From: Chitinophagaceae bacterium BSSC1
GTDB taxonomy: Bacteria > Bacteroidota > Bacteroidia > Chitinophagales > Chitinophagaceae
Assembly: GCA_002256435.1 (NCBI GenBank)
Contig: NKJC01000001.1
Location: 930,001 to 994,000 of the forward strand
DNA length: 64,000 bases
Reading direction: 5' to 3'
Shown: piece after piece, positions 61,299 to 64,000 of the stretch
How the letters are laid out: each line of letters starts with the position of its first letter
Position numbering within the stretch: position 1 is the stretch's first letter
Made by a program: the position numbers and the translations under genes
The notes under the pieces: model-generated
The model's input: the letters and a program-made list of their open reading frames with translations, nothing else
Told to the model about the DNA's origin: nothing
The model's database searches: none

Positions 61299-63914
61299 TT
61301 AGGTAGTTTGTTCGTTTGCAAGTTCCTGATTAAGTTGGTCTAACTTCTTTTGCAGGGTCTGAGCAAAAATACGGTCATTTGGGGGAAAAAGCATGTCTTT
61401 ATGGTCTCCAGGAAGATGGTGTTGTTCAATGCCATCCAAGGCTAAATTTTTCCAACCCATATATTTGGCATCGTCTATAAAGAACATCCGCTTGGCAGAA
61501 ATGAATTGATCAATTTTTATGTGCTGTGGTTCAAAATGATAGTGGTAATAAGCATGCTCCATCTTGTCTGCAATCCGCATCATGAAAACAGGCATATTCT
61601 CAGAATCATAATCTTTATCCAATAGCTTTTTATATCTATGCGTATAAATTGTTTTCAAGTAATCTAAGGTATCAGCTGGATAGGAAAAACTTGTACCTAA
61701 CCTAAACAGCAATTTATTCCATTGACGCAATAACTTTTTACTGATTCGCTCCACTAAAGGTTTCTGATATAATTGTTCTTGAATATTGGTATCCATCATG
61801 GCCAACATGCGAACATCTTTACCCATTGCTTTTAATTGACGAACCATTTCCCAAGCAATATATCCCCCAAAGGAATAACCGGCAATAATATAAGGACCAG
61901 TAGGATTTTGCATCAAAATTTCTTTATTATAGCAACTAGCAATTGCTTCCATATTGTCCAATGGTTCATCAATACCATTTAATCCTAGGGCTTGCAAACC
62001 ATATACTGGTTGGTCTGCATCCATTAACTGTATCACATTGCGCAAGAACATCAAGTTCAACCCAATGGCATGTACAATATAGATGGGCATTTTGGAGCCA
62101 GTTGGTTTCATTGGAACCAAAACTTTATACGGACTCTCGGCAATATTATTTTCAATGACTTTACAAAGTGCCCTAATAGATTGGTATTGGAACAGTGTTG
62201 CATTGGGTAATCGTTTACCTGTTTCCTGTTCTACCTGCAACATGATCTTGGTTGCAATTAAAGAATTTCCACCGAGGTCAAAGAAATTGTCTTCCATACT
62301 AATTTTCTCTAAACCTAAATTTCTAGACCAGATGGTTAACATCAGGTTTTCAAGGGTTGTTTCTGGAGCAATAATTTCTCTGTCAATCACTTGAAGTACT
62401 GGCGCTGGCAAGGCTTTCCTATTTACTTTGCCATTAGACATTAAGGGCACTTCTTGAATAATCATATAGTCTGTAGGAATCATGTACTCTGGCAACGTAG
62501 CACCTAAGGATGCTTTAATTACTTTGAATAATTCAGGTTCTTGATTAACAGGAATGGGGTTTTCTAATTCTACGTATGCTACCAAACGCATATTGTCTAT
62601 ATGGTCTTTGTGACCAACAACAATAGCGTTTTTAACTTGATCGTATTGTTTAATTTGAAATTCAATTTCCTCAGTTTCAACCCTATTGCCTCTAATCTTG
62701 ATTTGATGATCAATTCTTCCTAAGCATTGAATTTCTCCATTTTCTAATCGCTTTCCAAGATCACCTGTTTTATACATTCGAGTACCAGGTTCTTTAGAAA
62801 TAGGGTCTTGTAAAAATGCTTTTTCAGTTAGTTCAGGTCTATTGATATAACCCTTACCTACTTGAATGCCTGAAATATAAATTTCTCCCACTTCATCCAC
62901 CGGCATTTCTTGTAACTGTTCATTGAGTATATAAGCCTCTACATTATGCATTGGTTTTCCAATAGTAATGATGGGGTCTGTTGCATGAATTTGTTTCACT
63001 GTAGCCCAAATGGTAGCTTCTGTTGGACCATATACATTCCATAATTCTTTTACTCTTGAGCATAATTTCTGAGCAAGATCCATACTCAATGCTTCACCGC
63101 CACACAGGGCCTTGAAAGGCATTTTTTTCTGCCAACCTGATTCAATTAAAATCTGCCAGTTAAAAGGAGTTGCTTGAACTATAGTAATTTTTTCTTTCTC
63201 AATTGTTTCCAATAATAATCTTCCATCTCTTGACTCATCCATATCTGTAATAAACAATTGCGCACCACTAATTAATGGTAGGAACAATTCTAATTGTGCA
63301 ATATCAAAAGTGATGGTGGTAATGTTTAAAACAATATCTTCTTTAGTAATTCCGGGAACCAATTGCATACTCAACAAATGGTTTAAAAAACTCTTCTGTG
63401 CAATCTCTACCCCTTTTGGCAATCCAGTTGATCCAGAAGTATATAATGCAAATGCTGTATCCTCTGAATGATCAATACCATCATCTGGCATTTCTTCTAA
63501 ACTGTCTTTTACACTTAAAAATTCCTCAGCAAAGATGGCACCCGGGTATTCTCCATATTGATCCTTGAACTTATAAGAAGAGAAAATATGACCGGTGTTA
63601 CTGTTCTCTAAAATATAGTTCAACCTATCTTTTGGATAATCAGGCAAAATGGGTAGATAAGTGATACCCGACTTTAATAAGCCAATCATAGCTATCACCA
63701 TATCAATAGAACGATCCATGGCTATAATGATAATCTCATTCCTTTTGACAGATTTCTGAGCCATAAAGCTGGCAAACTGATTGGCGGCTTTTACTAATTC
63801 AGCATAAGAAATGGATTTTCCATTGTACTTGATGGCTACTTTATTGGGATGCAACAAAGACTGGTTACTAATTAATTGATAAATAGGTGTTTGATCAAAC
63901 TGGGTTAAATCCAT
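61299..63914 (-). CDS. Single-module synthetase: adenylation, carrier, thioesterase
   Basis: 871 residues. Adenylation domain about 1-510: YTSGSTGLPKG, FDIAQLELF (Asp at the amino-group position), YGPTEATIWAT, YKTGDLGKR, IRGNRVETEEIE and NGKVNRKALP. Carrier domain with phosphopantetheine serine in FFDLGGNSL (about Ser549). Thioesterase about 600-860 with GYSFGGY (about Ser680) and PGDHKDM (about His837). There is no condensation domain. The aspartate suggests an alpha-amino acid substrate rather than an alpha-keto acid as in furanone or atromentin synthetases. It could load one amino acid and release it onto a hydroxyl or amine, perhaps on a glycan or lipid. First gene of a minus-strand cluster with GT14, LpxH-like, GT28-like and GH1 genes; its promoter lies in or beyond 63915-64000. 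Confidence 0.92.
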   Translation of the reverse strand: MDLTQFDQTPIYQLISNQSLLHPNKVAIKYNGKSISYAELVKAANQFASFMAQKSVKRNEIIIIAMDRSIDMVIAMIGLLKSGITYLPILPDYPKDRLNYILENSNTGHIFSSYKFKDQYGEYPGAIFAEEFLSVKDSLEEMPDDGIDHSEDTAFALYTSGSTGLPKGVEIAQKSFLNHLLSMQLVPGITKEDIVLNITTITFDIAQLELFLPLISGAQLFITDMDESRDGRLLLETIEKEKITIVQATPFNWQILIESGWQKKMPFKALCGGEALSMDLAQKLCSRVKELWNVYGPTEATIWATVKQIHATDPIITIGKPMHNVEAYILNEQLQEMPVDEVGEIYISGIQVGKGYINRPELTEKAFLQDPISKEPGTRMYKTGDLGKRLENGEIQCLGRIDHQIKIRGNRVETEEIEFQIKQYDQVKNAIVVGHKDHIDNMRLVAYVELENPIPVNQEPELFKVIKASLGATLPEYMIPTDYMIIQEVPLMSNGKVNRKALPAPVLQVIDREIIAPETTLENLMLTIWSRNLGLEKISMEDNFFDLGGNSLIATKIMLQVEQETGKRLPNATLFQYQSIRALCKVIENNIAESPYKVLVPMKPTGSKMPIYIVHAIGLNLMFLRNVIQLMDADQPVYGLQALGLNGIDEPLDNMEAIASCYNKEILMQNPTGPYIIAGYSFGGYIAWEMVRQLKAMGKDVRMLAMMDTNIQEQLYQKPLVERISKKLLRQWNKLLFRLGTSFSYPADTLDYLKTIYTHRYKKLLDKDYDSENMPVFMMRIADKMEHAYYHYHFEPQHIKIDQFISAKRMFFIDDAKYMGWKNLALDGIEQHHLPGDHKDMLFPPNDRIFAQTLQKKLDQLNQELANEQTT

Positions 63915-64000
63915 ATATGAAACCTTAATAAAAAATAAACAAAATCTTAATGAAGTTAAATATTAACTAAAGAAGTAATAAGAAATGACGAATTGTTGAT

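Overview
The window reads as a chromosomal segment of a Bacteroidota bacterium, most likely from the Chitinophagaceae or a close relative. Supporting signs are a type IX secretion C-terminal sorting domain, a CarboxypepD_reg/OMP-beta-barrel TonB-dependent receptor, lipoproteins with DUF5777 and Ig-like partners, AT-rich leaders without Shine-Dalgarno sequences, and several TAnnTTTG promoter elements. I saw no rRNA, tRNA, CRISPR array, insertion sequence or prophage. The species assignment is inference.

Layout. 1-4.9 kb: the 3' part of a type III restriction (Res-like) helicase-nuclease, a small antitoxin-like gene on the other strand, then a secreted MORN protein and a secreted M48/TPR protease. 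4.9-12.6 kb: recQ, kdsD and manC (surface sugar precursors), a KAS III enzyme and purF. 12.6-16.1 kb: a minus-strand redox/stress unit (MarR regulator, two pirins, cytosolic YceI, FMN reductase) with palindromic operators and a terminator. 16.1-16.8 kb: a non-coding stretch with seven copies of a TATACT-N6-AGTATA palindrome in a nearly mirror-symmetric array. 16.8-23.3 kb: the rimP-nusA-infB-surA block with a hairpin at every junction. 23.3-32.6 kb: DUF4834, then a minus-strand unit of methyltransferase, carotenoid oxygenase, a 1865-residue pseudokinase/ATPase/GAF/adenylate cyclase/HD fusion, and a HAD phosphatase.

32.7-35.8 kb: cyclophilin, CDGSH protein, ceramidase-like protein and an oxidoreductase. 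36-40.9 kb: a plus-strand run of haem-c lipoproteins (two with Ig-like repeats), an OB-fold protein, a secreted YceI and a DUF5777 barrel, which looks like one envelope electron-transfer module; a T9SS cargo propeller faces it. 43.9-56.9 kb: TonB-type receptor, PqqB-like hydrolase, GH130 enzyme, VTT membrane protein, a secreted protein/PAS kinase/oxidoreductase unit, PhnA-like protein, glycerol-3-phosphate dehydrogenase and a TPR sensor kinase. 57-64 kb: a minus-strand cluster of a single-module A-T-TE synthetase, a GT14 glycosyltransferase, a possible 33-residue membrane peptide, an LpxH-like phosphoesterase, a GT28-like glycosyltransferase and a GH1 glycosidase, possibly a glycoconjugate pathway.

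The items I would look at first are the palindrome array, the cyclase fusion with its carotenoid oxygenase partner, the Ig-cytochrome module and the A-T-TE/glycosyltransferase cluster. Residue positions marked 'about' come from base arithmetic, not alignment.
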